This document shows, piece by piece, positions 24,089 to 32,060 of a stretch of DNA of 64,000 nucleotides. Position numbers and translations under genes: made by a program. The notes under the pieces were generated by a model. The model did not search any database, was not told the origin of the DNA, and saw only the letters and a program-made list of their open reading frames with translations. The DNA lies in NCBI RefSeq assembly GCF_000516515.1, contig NZ_KI911784.1, positions 1,334,881-1,398,880 of the forward strand, given 5' to 3'. The DNA is from Chloroflexus sp. Y-396-1 (GTDB lineage Bacteria; Chloroflexota; Chloroflexia; Chloroflexales; Chloroflexaceae). The first letter of the stretch is position 1. Each line of letters opens with the position of its first letter.

Positions 24089-26866
24089 ATGCTAAATATG
24101 CTGTTGATCAACACCCTGTTCACACTAACGAGGTCATCTGTGCAACCGCTACAACGCTGGCAACAATCGATTAAAACCAGTTTACGGGCTAAATTATTAC
24201 TCTTTCTAAGTCTAAGCATGCTATCAATATTGGTGATAGCAGCTTACGGTGTTTTCCGATATATCGAAACGGTTGAACAGGAGGGATGGGCCGGTCGGCA
24301 ACGCGAAGCAGCTCAGTATGCAGTTCGCACAATCGATGACTTTCTGCTGCGAGTTGAAGATACGCTCAGCCTGGTGGGAGCATTATCGGTTCAACAGATT
24401 CGGCAATCACCTGAATTATTACCTGAAATTCTTAACCGCATTCCCGCCTGGATCGAGATTGTCCGTGTCGATGCAAGCGGTCGTGTCATCGCGTCGACCA
24501 GCCGTGATCAATCTATCCTAACCAATCTGGCTACCATTCCACTCGCAAACTGGTTCCAACAGGCGCGCAAGGGAAACAATTACCTTAGCCCGTTGTTTAT
24601 TACCGCTACTAGTGAGCCGTACATTATTCTGTCGATGCCGGCGAGTGATGGCGGAGTCGTTGCCGGTCGGTTACGGATGAATTTGTTGTGGGAAACTGTA
24701 GCGACGATCCGGTTTGGCCGTACCGGGCATGCCTATATCGTCGATGATCTTGGCTTCATTATTGCCCATCCTGATCCGCAAGTTGTCCTTGCTAATACTA
24801 GCATAAGTGAACGTCCAGAATTTCGTACCTTTCCACCCGATGGTAACCAGCGTTTCTACATTAATCGCTTTCAACAAGAGACTCTCGGCGTCGCGCTGAA
24901 TATTCCCGGTACCCCCTGGCGATTAGTGACCGAAATACCTGAAAATGAAGCCACTGAGCTGTCGACGCGGGCCGGAATTGTTGTCACCATCAGTCTATTC
25001 CTTTTTGGTGCGCTCATCCTGCTGAGCATAAATTATCTGCTCGATCGCTTCATCTTCCGCGTTCTGGATGAACTCCGACAAGGTGCTGAACGAGTTGGTA
25101 GCGGTGACCTCACCCACCCGCTGGTCGTCCCGCCTGAGTATGAACTGGCTCAGGTCGCCAGTGCCTTCAATACGATGATGCACCAGTTGCATACCCGCAA
25201 CCTTGAAATTGCTCGCCAGACCGAAAGTCTGAAAACCGAGATCCAGCAACGGCGCCGGATCGAGCAAGAACTGATACGGGCACGCGACGCTGCTGAAGCA
25301 GCTTCACGAGCGAAGAGTACCTTTCTTGCCACAATGAGCCATGAGTTGCGTACTCCCTTGACGGCAATTATCGGCTACAGCCAACTACTAGAACAATTAA
25401 TCAGTCAGGGGATATATGATACGGTCGCCCACGATGTCGGACGTATTCGTGCTGCCGGTACGCATCTCCTTTCCCTTATTAACGACATTCTTGATATTTC
25501 CCGGATTGAAGCCGGTCGAATGACGGTCAGCATCGAGTATGCCGATGTGGCAGATTTGGTACACTCTGCCGTGAATACCGTTCTGCCCCAAATCGAGAAG
25601 AATCGGAACCGCCTACAGATCAATTGCCCACCAGATATTGGTATCCTAAACAGTGATGCAACCAAGGTGCGCCAGGCATTGATCAACCTGTTAAGTAATG
25701 CCGCAAAGTTTACTGAAGATGGTGAGATAATCTTGACCGTGAGCCATTATTATGAGAACGAGCAGAAGTGGTTCCGCTTTGCCGTTACTGATACCGGTAT
25801 TGGCATCCCCGCCGACAAACTAGATAAGCTGTTCAAAGCGTTTTCGCAGGTTGATGATACACCTACCCGCAAATACGGTGGTACCGGCCTGGGGCTGGCC
25901 TTGAGTCAGCGTTTATGTGCGCTTATCGGTGGCAGAATTACGGTCGAGAGTATTGTTGGAGTCGGATCAACATTTACTATCGAAGTCCCTGCCGAACTCA
26001 ATGCAATCTCTCCGACATCAGAGCTGGACGCACCCAACCTTTCCGCATTGCCAGTACCGATCACGACTGATAGTACCACCTCGACAGTAACGGCCAGAAA
26101 TGCTGTTTTACTGATCATCGACGATGATCCAACAATGAGCGACATGTTGCGTCGACTCATACCAGCTACTGAAGCGACTATCGTTACTGCTGAGACCGGC
26201 GCTGAAGGCCTGCAACTGGCTGCCGCGCTCATCCCTGAGGTGATTGTCCTCGATCTAAAATTACCCGATTTGCACGGCCTCGAAGTGTTGGCGCGGCTGC
26301 GTGAAAACCCAGAGCTATCTCACATCCCAATCGTTGTGCTGACGATTGATGACCAGGCGCAGCACGGTCTGACCCTCTCGGTTGACGAATATCTGGTCAA
26401 GCCTGTCGAGCCGAACAGATTGATCAGCACTGTCAGACGTTTCTACCAACCCAAAGCCGAAGTTTTAACACCATATATTTTGCTGGTTGAAGATGATCCA
26501 GCACTCGCCGAATTGTTCGCTCAAAACCTACGAACCGTCGGCTGGTCGGTAGAGGTCGCCTTCGATGGCGAAACCGGTCTTACTGCTGCGCTAAGCCGAC
26601 CGCCAGCACTCATGTTGCTTGATTATATGTTGCCCGGTATGGATGGCCTACAATTGCTTGAACAGTTACGAAGCCATCCACATGGGAAGAATATTCCGGT
26701 GATCTTGATGACGGCCCATGAGTTAACCGCTGATGAACGACAACAACTGGCAGCTAGTGTAAGCATGATTCAACGTAAAGCAGAATTAAACCTGGAGCAA
26801 ATGATCGATCATTTGCGACGGCTACTGTCCCAGAACAAGCCTTTACTCAGTAACAAGGCAGGGTAA
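24089..26866 (+). CDS. Hybrid sensor histidine kinase with Cache-type sensor and two receiver domains
   Basis: In order along the 925 residues: membrane helix (about 31-52), extracytoplasmic Cache-like sensor (about 55-290), second helix (about 293-315), HAMP (about 315-368), coiled coil, HisKA with MSHELRTPL (His near residue 417), HATPase_c with INLLSNAAKF, DTGIGIP and GGTGLGLALS, receiver 1 (IIDDDPTM; Asp in VIVLDLKLPD near 721) and receiver 2 (LVEDDPAL; Asp in MLLDYMLPGMDG near 843). The protein should phosphorelay from His to the fused receivers and to the separate regulator starting 3 bp downstream. The ligand is unknown. Confidence 0.92.
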   Translation: MLNMLLINTLFTLTRSSVQPLQRWQQSIKTSLRAKLLLFLSLSMLSILVIAAYGVFRYIETVEQEGWAGRQREAAQYAVRTIDDFLLRVEDTLSLVGALSVQQIRQSPELLPEILNRIPAWIEIVRVDASGRVIASTSRDQSILTNLATIPLANWFQQARKGNNYLSPLFITATSEPYIILSMPASDGGVVAGRLRMNLLWETVATIRFGRTGHAYIVDDLGFIIAHPDPQVVLANTSISERPEFRTFPPDGNQRFYINRFQQETLGVALNIPGTPWRLVTEIPENEATELSTRAGIVVTISLFLFGALILLSINYLLDRFIFRVLDELRQGAERVGSGDLTHPLVVPPEYELAQVASAFNTMMHQLHTRNLEIARQTESLKTEIQQRRRIEQELIRARDAAEAASRAKSTFLATMSHELRTPLTAIIGYSQLLEQLISQGIYDTVAHDVGRIRAAGTHLLSLINDILDISRIEAGRMTVSIEYADVADLVHSAVNTVLPQIEKNRNRLQINCPPDIGILNSDATKVRQALINLLSNAAKFTEDGEIILTVSHYYENEQKWFRFAVTDTGIGIPADKLDKLFKAFSQVDDTPTRKYGGTGLGLALSQRLCALIGGRITVESIVGVGSTFTIEVPAELNAISPTSELDAPNLSALPVPITTDSTTSTVTARNAVLLIIDDDPTMSDMLRRLIPATEATIVTAETGAEGLQLAAALIPEVIVLDLKLPDLHGLEVLARLRENPELSHIPIVVLTIDDQAQHGLTLSVDEYLVKPVEPNRLISTVRRFYQPKAEVLTPYILLVEDDPALAELFAQNLRTVGWSVEVAFDGETGLTAALSRPPALMLLDYMLPGMDGLQLLEQLRSHPHGKNIPVILMTAHELTADERQQLAASVSMIQRKAELNLEQMIDHLRRLLSQNKPLLSNKAG

Positions 26867-26869
26867 ACG

Positions 26870-27247
26870 ATGGCAAAAATTCTTATCGTAGAAGATGATG
26901 TTAACAATCGCGATCTGATCGCACGACTGGTAGAATTGATGGGGCACGAACCAATTTTGGCAGTCGATGGCGCTCAGGGTGTTGCCCTCGCCCGCAGCAT
27001 GCTGCCCGATCTGATCGTGATGGATATGGGATTACCCGTGCTCAATGGCTGGCAGGCCACCCACCGTATTAAATCGCAACCAGCCACCAGTCATATTCCG
27101 ATCCTGGCATTGACTGCTTACGCTCTCACCGAAGATCGGACACGCTCACTGGATGCTGGTTGTGATGACTTTGAGACCAAACCGATTGACTTCAACCGCT
27201 TCCGTGAAAAAGTTGAAGCATTGCTTCACCGGCGCGGAAACCGGTAG
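26870..27247 (+). CDS. Single-domain CheY-like response regulator
   Basis: The 125-residue protein is a lone receiver domain: ILIVEDDVNNRDLI (acidic pocket), phospho-acceptor Asp in DLIVMDMGLPVLNG, Thr in ILALTAYA and Lys in DDFETKPIDF. No output domain is present, so it acts by protein contact, most likely as the third receiver of the phosphorelay started by the upstream hybrid kinase (3-bp gap, surely cotranscribed). The sequence family is the 'two-component system response regulator, DivK-like' group. Confidence 0.93.
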   Translation: MAKILIVEDDVNNRDLIARLVELMGHEPILAVDGAQGVALARSMLPDLIVMDMGLPVLNGWQATHRIKSQPATSHIPILALTAYALTEDRTRSLDAGCDDFETKPIDFNRFREKVEALLHRRGNR

Positions 27248-27282
27248 CTGCTGAGCAACCTTTGTAAGTGTTCAGAACACAC

Positions 27283-27311
27283 TTGCACAGCGTTACACAA
27301 TGTGGTAATAT
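27283..27311 (+). promoter_or_regulatory. Promoter of tRNA-Ser
   Basis: A -35 TTGCAC (27283-27288) and -10 TAATAT (27306-27311) with a 17-bp spacer lie just before the tRNA. Transcription would begin about 4-5 bp before its first base. Confidence 0.7.
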
Positions 27312-27322
27312 CGCAACCGAAA

Positions 27323-27413
27323 GGGCAGGTCGCATAGTTGGTCTAGTGCGCGGCACTGGAAATGCCGTACAGCGGAAACGCTGTCGTGGGTTCGAATCCC
27401 ACCCTGCCCGCCA
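27323..27413 (+). tRNA. tRNA-Ser (anticodon GGA)
   Basis: The acceptor stem pairs GGGCAGG (27323-27329) with CCTGCCC (27403-27409), followed by discriminator G and an encoded CCA. The anticodon arm is CGGCA-CTGGAAA-TGCCG, anticodon GGA, reading UCC and UCU. A long variable arm (class II tRNA) and the T arm GTGGG-TTCGAAT-CCCAC complete the cloverleaf. Confidence 0.97.
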
Positions 27414-27612
27414 GTTGGTCTCTTCCACCACTTTCTGTCGTGACAATCGCTTAGGAACTGACAAAAGGCTTGCTTAAAGATACTTTTCCTAGCATTGGAA
27501 CGCGCAATGTACTATCTTGCATCACCCTAAGCACAGCACCTCCTGTTCACCACATCAGGAGAGGTGGATTGAGAACCCATCTCCCACCAGCATCGCCAAC
27601 TCGATACATCCG

Positions 27613-28218
27613 TTACAAAACAAATAGCGTAATTGCCAGATACAAGAGAATCCCTCCAATATGCAAACTTACGATACCCCAAAAATATCTGGCATACGAA
27701 GACTTACTGATTTTATGTCGAAAGAGCTGCTGCGCAAGCAGTGCACCAGGCCATCCCCCTAACAGCTCCCATGCGTGGAGAGTCTGTTCACGGATACGCC
27801 AAACCCCAAATCGTGCTCGTTGCTTATCTTCTTGGTATAGCATCAGCGTCACCGCACTGCACGCCAGATACCACCCAGCAACCCATGACGGCATTACCAT
27901 TGCGAATACTGCAAGCCCCAACAAGATCACAAATGCGCCAACGACCAACAAGGCCAACACGGTATCAAAACCAGAAACCGATCCGACAATCTGTGGCGCT
28001 GCCGACTGTGTTCGTACATTGACTGCCCGTAATCGTCCCTGAGCATCGGGCTGAACAGTAAATTTGACCGTTTCACCTGGATGCGGCTGCCAGTTGCGGT
28101 CGAAGGTATCGCGAATATGAAAAAAGATGTCACCTTGATGACTTGGTGAAGTGATAAAGCCGTATCCTTCTTTCTGCTTCCAACTGGCAACTCTGCCGAA
28201 GTAACTTTGATCGTTCAT
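27613..28218 (-). CDS. Cold-shock domain fused to DUF1294 membrane domain
   Basis: The 201-residue protein starts with a cold-shock/OB fold (YFGRVASWKQKEGYGFITSP and DIFFHIRDT, RNP1- and RNP2-like; residues 5-70). It continues with about four hydrophobic segments of the DUF1294 type, with the typical MLYQEDKQRA...RIREQTLHAWELLGGWPGALLAQQLFRHK block. The fusion is common in bacteria; it is thought to place a nucleic-acid-binding domain at the membrane, but the function is unknown. It stands alone on the minus strand, converging on the tRNA. Confidence 0.9.
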   Translation of the reverse strand: MNDQSYFGRVASWKQKEGYGFITSPSHQGDIFFHIRDTFDRNWQPHPGETVKFTVQPDAQGRLRAVNVRTQSAAPQIVGSVSGFDTVLALLVVGAFVILLGLAVFAMVMPSWVAGWYLACSAVTLMLYQEDKQRARFGVWRIREQTLHAWELLGGWPGALLAQQLFRHKISKSSYARYFWGIVSLHIGGILLYLAITLFVL

Positions 28219-28455
28219 AGGAACTTGCCAACGTAATCAGCAACGAATATGACCTGTTTAGTAAGTATACTATATTGCACATATTACCAGATTCCTGAAG
28301 ACCAACACAATTTACAAAACATCAAACCCTCCTTTCCGCAGCGACGCTGTCACGCAGGGCTTCACCTAGCATGGGCTATGGGCGCAATCCTTTGCCGTGA
28401 CCACGGAAGTCCTACAGGGACAATAGGTTTCCCGGCGATAAGACCCGTTGCTGTT

Positions 28456-29514
28456 TCATTCTTCTAAACCATGCAAACGCCGCAACTCGGCTTCAAGCTG
28501 GCGCAAACGGGCTTCAAGCTCTGCCCGCGCTGCTGCTTCCCGTTGCGCTTGTTCCGTCGCCGCTCGTGCTTGCTCCGCCGCTGCACGCGCCAGCGCTTCC
28601 GCCTCCGCCCGTGCTGCCGCTTCCCGTCGGGCCTGTTCTTCCGCCTCTGCCCGCGCTGCCGCTTCCCGTCGGGCCTGTTCTTCCGCCTCCGCCCGTGCTG
28701 CCGCTTCCCATCGGGCCTGTTCTTCCGCCTCTGCCCGTGCTGCCGCTTCCCGTCGGGCCTGTTCTTCCGCCTCCGCCCGTGCTACCGCTTCCTGTCGCGC
28801 TCTCGCCTCGGCTTCCGCCGCCTGCTGCACTACCGTCGCATAGTCACCAAACGCCGTGCCGTCGTCGGTGTAGCAAACCACGTGGTCGCCCTCCACCCCT
28901 AGCCACAGCCCGGCAACCTCCAGATGCACCCACCCCCGCGCATCGGGCGGCTGAAGCCGGTAGGTGTCCCCCACCAGCCGGTAATCGAGCAACCGGAGCT
29001 GCCGCTCCCCCCGCCGTCCGAGATTGTCCACAATCACGTACTGCGCCACCCCCGCCCGTGCGTAGTGCACCACCTTCCGCACCACGTCGTTCTCCCGCGT
29101 CTCCGGCGACGTGATTTCAATAATCAACGCCGGTCGCACCCCCTCCTCCGCCACGTCAAAGGTGCTCCAATCCCGTCGCTCACGCAGCCCCGGAATGACC
29201 ATCACGTCCGGCCCGTGCGGCCGCAGGTCGGGCACGTCCCACGCTACCCGCACATCACTCAGCACGATGGCCTGCCCGTGCGGTTCGAGCCGGGCGCGCA
29301 GCACCGCCGTGAGGTACATGCGGTCGGTTTCGTGACGGTCACTGTGCACGATGAAGTCTCCCACTTCGGGGTGCAACACGTCTTCGAGGGTGAGCGGCAC
29401 CTGTTCGAGGTGGTCGGGGTCGTCGGGGGTGGGGCGACGGACGTAGCGCCAGCCGTAGCGGAAGGGGTCGTCTTCGGGGAGCGGGGCAGGTGCGGTGGCA
29501 ATCGGATGGGTCAT
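28456..29514 (-). CDS. Uma2-family endonuclease-fold protein with repeat-built coiled-coil tail (copy A)
   Basis: The 352-residue protein starts at MTHPIATAP, chosen because GGAGG lies 6 bp before this ATG. Residues about 30-215 form the Uma2/DUF820 PD-(D/E)xK nuclease fold: [10 protein letters not shown] (Asp), [21 protein letters not shown] (Glu and Lys) and [10 protein letters not shown]. The tail from about residue 235 is an Ala/Glu/Arg coiled coil containing four [14 protein letters not shown] units (42 bp each). Uma2 proteins are very numerous in Cyanobacteria and Chloroflexota, their role mostly unknown. The gene is a near duplicate of 29876-30826, including promoter and leader. Confidence 0.88.
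   Translation of the reverse strand: MTHPIATAPAPLPEDDPFRYGWRYVRRPTPDDPDHLEQVPLTLEDVLHPEVGDFIVHSDRHETDRMYLTAVLRARLEPHGQAIVLSDVRVAWDVPDLRPHGPDVMVIPGLRERRDWSTFDVAEEGVRPALIIEITSPETRENDVVRKVVHYARAGVAQYVIVDNLGRRGERQLRLLDYRLVGDTYRLQPPDARGWVHLEVAGLWLGVEGDHVVCYTDDGTAFGDYATVVQQAAEAEARARQEAVARAEAEEQARREAAARAEAEEQARWEAAARAEAEEQARREAAARAEAEEQARREAAARAEAEALARAAAEQARAATEQAQREAAARAELEARLRQLEAELRRLHGLEE
28619..28786. repeat. Four tandem 42-bp repeats inside Uma2 copy A
   Basis: Units start at 28619, 28661, 28703 and 28745; they differ by only a few bases and encode 14-residue (two-heptad) coiled-coil units on the minus strand. The second Uma2 gene has a related 84-bp spacing between GCTTGTTCTTCC blocks, so the unit number appears to vary between copies. 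Confidence 0.9.
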
Positions 29515-29552
29515 TGCAGTTCCTCCCTGGTGTGGTAGGTGGGTCTGCCGGT

Positions 29553-29561
29553 ATTGTAGCA
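29553..29561 (-). promoter_or_regulatory. Extended -10 promoter of Uma2 copy A
   Basis: Read on the minus strand, TGC followed by TACAAT lies 38 bp before the start codon. The identical sequence precedes copy B. Confidence 0.5.
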
Positions 29562-29819
29562 CAGCGATGGACGTAACGCAGGCGCGACGGCGCTGCCTTG
29601 ATGGGCTGAAGATGGTGATGATGGTGGGTGCAAGCCATTGCGTGTTCCGGTGTCAGCTAAAAACGTGCTTCCGTATAAGAAACCGTTTGAGTGACCAAAA
29701 AGATACGCAGAAAAATGGGGAAATGGTGGGGAAGGTGCACAATGCACCGGTATGAGCCGGTACGATGGCGGAACGGGTGTGGTACAGCGCCGGACATCCT
29801 CTAGGGCAGGCAGAATGTA

Positions 29820-29848
29820 AGAGGGGCAACCTGCTCGGTTGCCCCTCT
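29820..29848. terminator. Hairpin downstream of Uma2 copy B
   Basis: AGAGGGGCAACC pairs with GGTTGCCCCTCT (12 bp, 5-base loop), 28 bp beyond the copy B stop on the minus strand. Only a short T run follows. Confidence 0.65.
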
Positions 29849-29875
29849 CACCGTCCCGCCAGGTTCGGTATCCGC

Positions 29876-30826
29876 CTACGTCAATCCCCGTAACCGTCGT
29901 AACTCGGCCTCTAGTTCGCGCAGACGGGCTTCAAGCTCTGCCCGCACAGCCGCTTCCTGCCGGGCCTGCTCTGCCACCGCACGAGCTTGTTCTTCCACCG
30001 CTCGCGCCCGTGCTTCCGCCTCGGCGCGGGCAGCCGCTTCCCGCTGCGCTTGTTCTGCCGCCGCACGAGCTTGTTCTTCCGCCGCTCGCGCCCGTGCTTC
30101 CGCCTCGGCGCGGGCAGCCGCTTCGTCTGCCGCCTGCTGCACTACCGTCGCGTAGTCGCCAAACGCCGTGCCGTCGTCGGTGTAGCAAACCACGTGGTCG
30201 CCCTCCACCCCTAGCCACAGCCCGGCAACCTCCAGATACACCCATCCTCGCGCATCGGGCGGCTGAAGCCGGTAGGTGTCCCCCACCAGCCGATAATCGA
30301 GCAACCGGAGCTGCCGCTCCCCCCGCCGTCCGAGATTGTCCACAATCACGTACTGCGCCACCCCCGCCCGTGCGTAGTGCACCACCTTCCGCACCACGTC
30401 GTTCTCCCGCGTCTCCGGCGACGTGATTTCAATAATCAACGCCGGTCGCACCCCCTCTTCCGCCACGTCAAAGGTGCTCCAATCCCGTCGCTCACGCAGC
30501 CCCGGAATGACCATCACGTCCGGCCCGTGCGGCCGCAGGTCGGGCACGTCCCACGCCACCCGCACGTCACTCAGCACGATGGCCTGCCCGTGCGGTTCGA
30601 GCCGGGCACGCAGCACCGCCGTGAGGTACATACGGTCGGTTTCGTGACGGTCACTGTGCACGATGAAGTCTCCCACTTCGGGGTGCAACACGTCTTCGAG
30701 GGTGAGCGGCACCTGTTCGAGGTGGTCGGGGTCATCGGGGGTGGGGCGACGGACGTAGCGCCAGCCGTAGCGGAAGGGGTCGTCTTCGGGGAGCGGGGCA
30801 GGTGCGGTGGCAATCGGATGGGTCAT
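29876..30826 (-). CDS. Uma2-family endonuclease-fold protein with coiled-coil tail (copy B)
   Basis: The 316-residue protein is almost identical to copy A over the nuclease domain (one change seen is WVYLEVAGLW for [10 protein letters not shown]) and keeps the Asp-Glu-Lys catalytic set. The tail differs: [24 protein letters not shown]-type units, shorter and arranged with an 84-bp period. The start at MTHPIATAP follows GGAGG by 6 bp. It is transcribed in the same direction as copy A but has its own promoter and terminator, so this is a tandem duplication of a full transcription unit. The tails, unlike the catalytic domains, are diverging. Confidence 0.88.
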   Translation of the reverse strand: MTHPIATAPAPLPEDDPFRYGWRYVRRPTPDDPDHLEQVPLTLEDVLHPEVGDFIVHSDRHETDRMYLTAVLRARLEPHGQAIVLSDVRVAWDVPDLRPHGPDVMVIPGLRERRDWSTFDVAEEGVRPALIIEITSPETRENDVVRKVVHYARAGVAQYVIVDNLGRRGERQLRLLDYRLVGDTYRLQPPDARGWVYLEVAGLWLGVEGDHVVCYTDDGTAFGDYATVVQQAADEAAARAEAEARARAAEEQARAAAEQAQREAAARAEAEARARAVEEQARAVAEQARQEAAVRAELEARLRELEAELRRLRGLT

Positions 30827-30864
30827 TGCAGTTCCTCCCTGGTGTGGTAGGTGGGTCTGCCGGT

Positions 30865-30873
30865 ATTGTAGCA
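30865..30873 (-). promoter_or_regulatory. Extended -10 promoter of Uma2 copy B
   Basis: The minus-strand sequence TGC-TACAAT is identical to that of copy A at the same distance from the start codon, showing that the duplication included the promoter. Confidence 0.5.
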
Positions 30874-31120
30874 CAGCGCTGGGCAGCGTGCAGGGGCGAC
30901 GGCGGCAGCGCAGCACACGGCAGCGGGTGGTGATGGTTTCCCTTCATCGTGTATTCCTGGTGCTCAAAACGGTGCTCGATAAAGAAACCGTTTGAGCGGT
31001 CAGAAAGTTACACGAAAACCTGCGGCAATGCTGAACCTACCCAAAACTTTCTGTTACAGGACGAGTTTCACCCGCTCACCTCACAGCGCGACTGGCACTC
31101 TAAAACAAGAGACTTTCTTA

Positions 31121-31357
31121 GAGCACGATCAAAAAACCCAGATTTCTCATTGGGCACGTACTGTGCCTATGTAACTATTTGAGAGGTTGCCAATATTTTT
31201 TCGCTCCCGCACCTCGCCTTCCCCCTTCCTCTCCTTGTGAGAGAGCGGACGGGGCCAGGGGAAGGTGAGGGCCGCTGGCCGTGCTCCGCAGCACAGGGAC
31301 CATTATGGCGCTGTCATGGTCGAGCCTCAGCAAAAGCCCGAGTTGTTGATCAGGCTC
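31121..31357. mobile_element. Family B MITE-like element, copy 1
   Basis: The left end GAGCACGATCAAAAA (31121-31135) and the right end TTGTTGATCAGGCTC (to 31357) are imperfect inverted repeats. They match the perfect termini of the copy at 47175-47560. The two copies share interior blocks, including GTGCTCCGCAGCACAG or its one-base variant and ATGGTCGAG near the right end. TTA precedes the left end, TCA follows the right, so a TTA target duplication would be imperfect here. No coding capacity. Confidence 0.65.
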
Positions 31358-31372
31358 TCAGACGTATTCGGA

Positions 31373-31399
31373 TTGACGATAAGTGTGGTATACTATAAC
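31373..31399 (+). promoter_or_regulatory. Possible promoter of the miaB operon
   Basis: TTGACG (31373-31378) and TATAAC (31394-31399) are separated by 15 bp, shorter than optimal. They lie just outside the right end of the family B element and 34 bp before the first gene. Confidence 0.4.
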
Positions 31400-31432
31400 A
31401 GCACAATTATCGTGCTCAGTGAGGAGAAACTT

Positions 31433-32053
31433 ATGTCTGCACAAGCTCCCGCCGAACTCGACCTGGCGGTTGCATCACTCATTATGGTGCGACCTGATGA
31501 AGATCGCGCTGAATACGAAGAACAGTACGAAAGTGTGGCTGCCGTGCAGGACCAACTGCGCGAGTTTGGCATTGATATCGATCTCCTTAGCCAGCCTGGC
31601 GTCGAGGTTTGGGAAGGGTCGATTGAAACCATGGGTGCCCTTTACCAGTTGGCCCGAATGGCGGCTCACCTTGAGCGTGGGAACGATCTGGCGCCGATCA
31701 TTGCTGATGGACCGGTGCTCGACGAAGACCTTGACCGCGCTGTAACCGATGTTTGGGATGAGTTGGTTCCCAGTCGCTACCGCCATTTGATCAACTTGCA
31801 GGGAATTAATAGCTATTATTTGCCGGTCGATTTTGCCGATCCTATTTACTTGCCTTTTGAGACAGATGAAGGTGAAGAGGATCAGGCCTTCTTCGGCTCG
31901 TCGGTACAATTGCTGCGAGAGCTATCGGAATTGGCTCCACAGTTGATCAAGGCTGGTGTCTCACCACGTTCTGATGCGTTTCGTTGCCTTGAGTCGCTGC
32001 GAGAAGCGGCGCGGCAGAGCGTTGAATGTGGTTTACCGGTGATCGTTTGGTAA
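31433..32053 (+). CDS. Unrecognised acidic cytosolic protein upstream of miaB
   Basis: The 206-residue protein starts at MSAQAPAEL, where GAGGAG lies 6-7 bp upstream. It is acidic (EDRAEYEEQYE, FETDEGEEDQ), largely helical, with no signal peptide, membrane segment or catalytic motif I recognise. The central part (LINLQGINSYYLPVDFADPIYLPFE) looks like a structured alpha/beta core. miaB begins 7 bp after its stop, so it belongs to that operon. Function unknown; a partner or regulator in tRNA modification is only suggested by position. Confidence 0.7.
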   Translation: MSAQAPAELDLAVASLIMVRPDEDRAEYEEQYESVAAVQDQLREFGIDIDLLSQPGVEVWEGSIETMGALYQLARMAAHLERGNDLAPIIADGPVLDEDLDRAVTDVWDELVPSRYRHLINLQGINSYYLPVDFADPIYLPFETDEGEEDQAFFGSSVQLLRELSELAPQLIKAGVSPRSDAFRCLESLREAARQSVECGLPVIVW

Positions 32054-32060
32054 AGGCTCC

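Larger units (their letters stand above)
29515..29875. other. Intergenic region between duplicated Uma2 genes
   Basis: This 361-bp spacer contains the leader and extended -10 promoter of copy A (29515-29565), a stretch related to the region upstream of copy B (both include AGAAACCGTTTGAG), and a terminator hairpin at 29820-29848. No gene is seen. Confidence 0.65.
30827..31432. other. 606-bp intergenic region with family B element
   Basis: From left to right it holds the copy B leader and promoter (30827-30878), about 240 bp without recognisable features, a family B inverted-repeat element (31121-31357), and a possible promoter for the miaB operon (31373-31399). Confidence 0.65.

Noticed and set aside
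27192-27464. A 90-residue minus-strand reading frame with a WDSNPR stretch
   Set aside because: It is the antisense of tRNA-Ser; WDSNPRxR-type peptides are a classic false protein from tRNA T arms.
28619-28786. CRISPR-like tandem repeats
   Set aside because: Units are directly adjacent with no unique spacers and keep the Uma2 reading frame.
28448-28902. Long plus-strand Arg/Ser/Pro/Leu-rich reading frames
   Set aside because: They are antisense shadows of the 42-bp repeats in the Uma2 coiled-coil tail.
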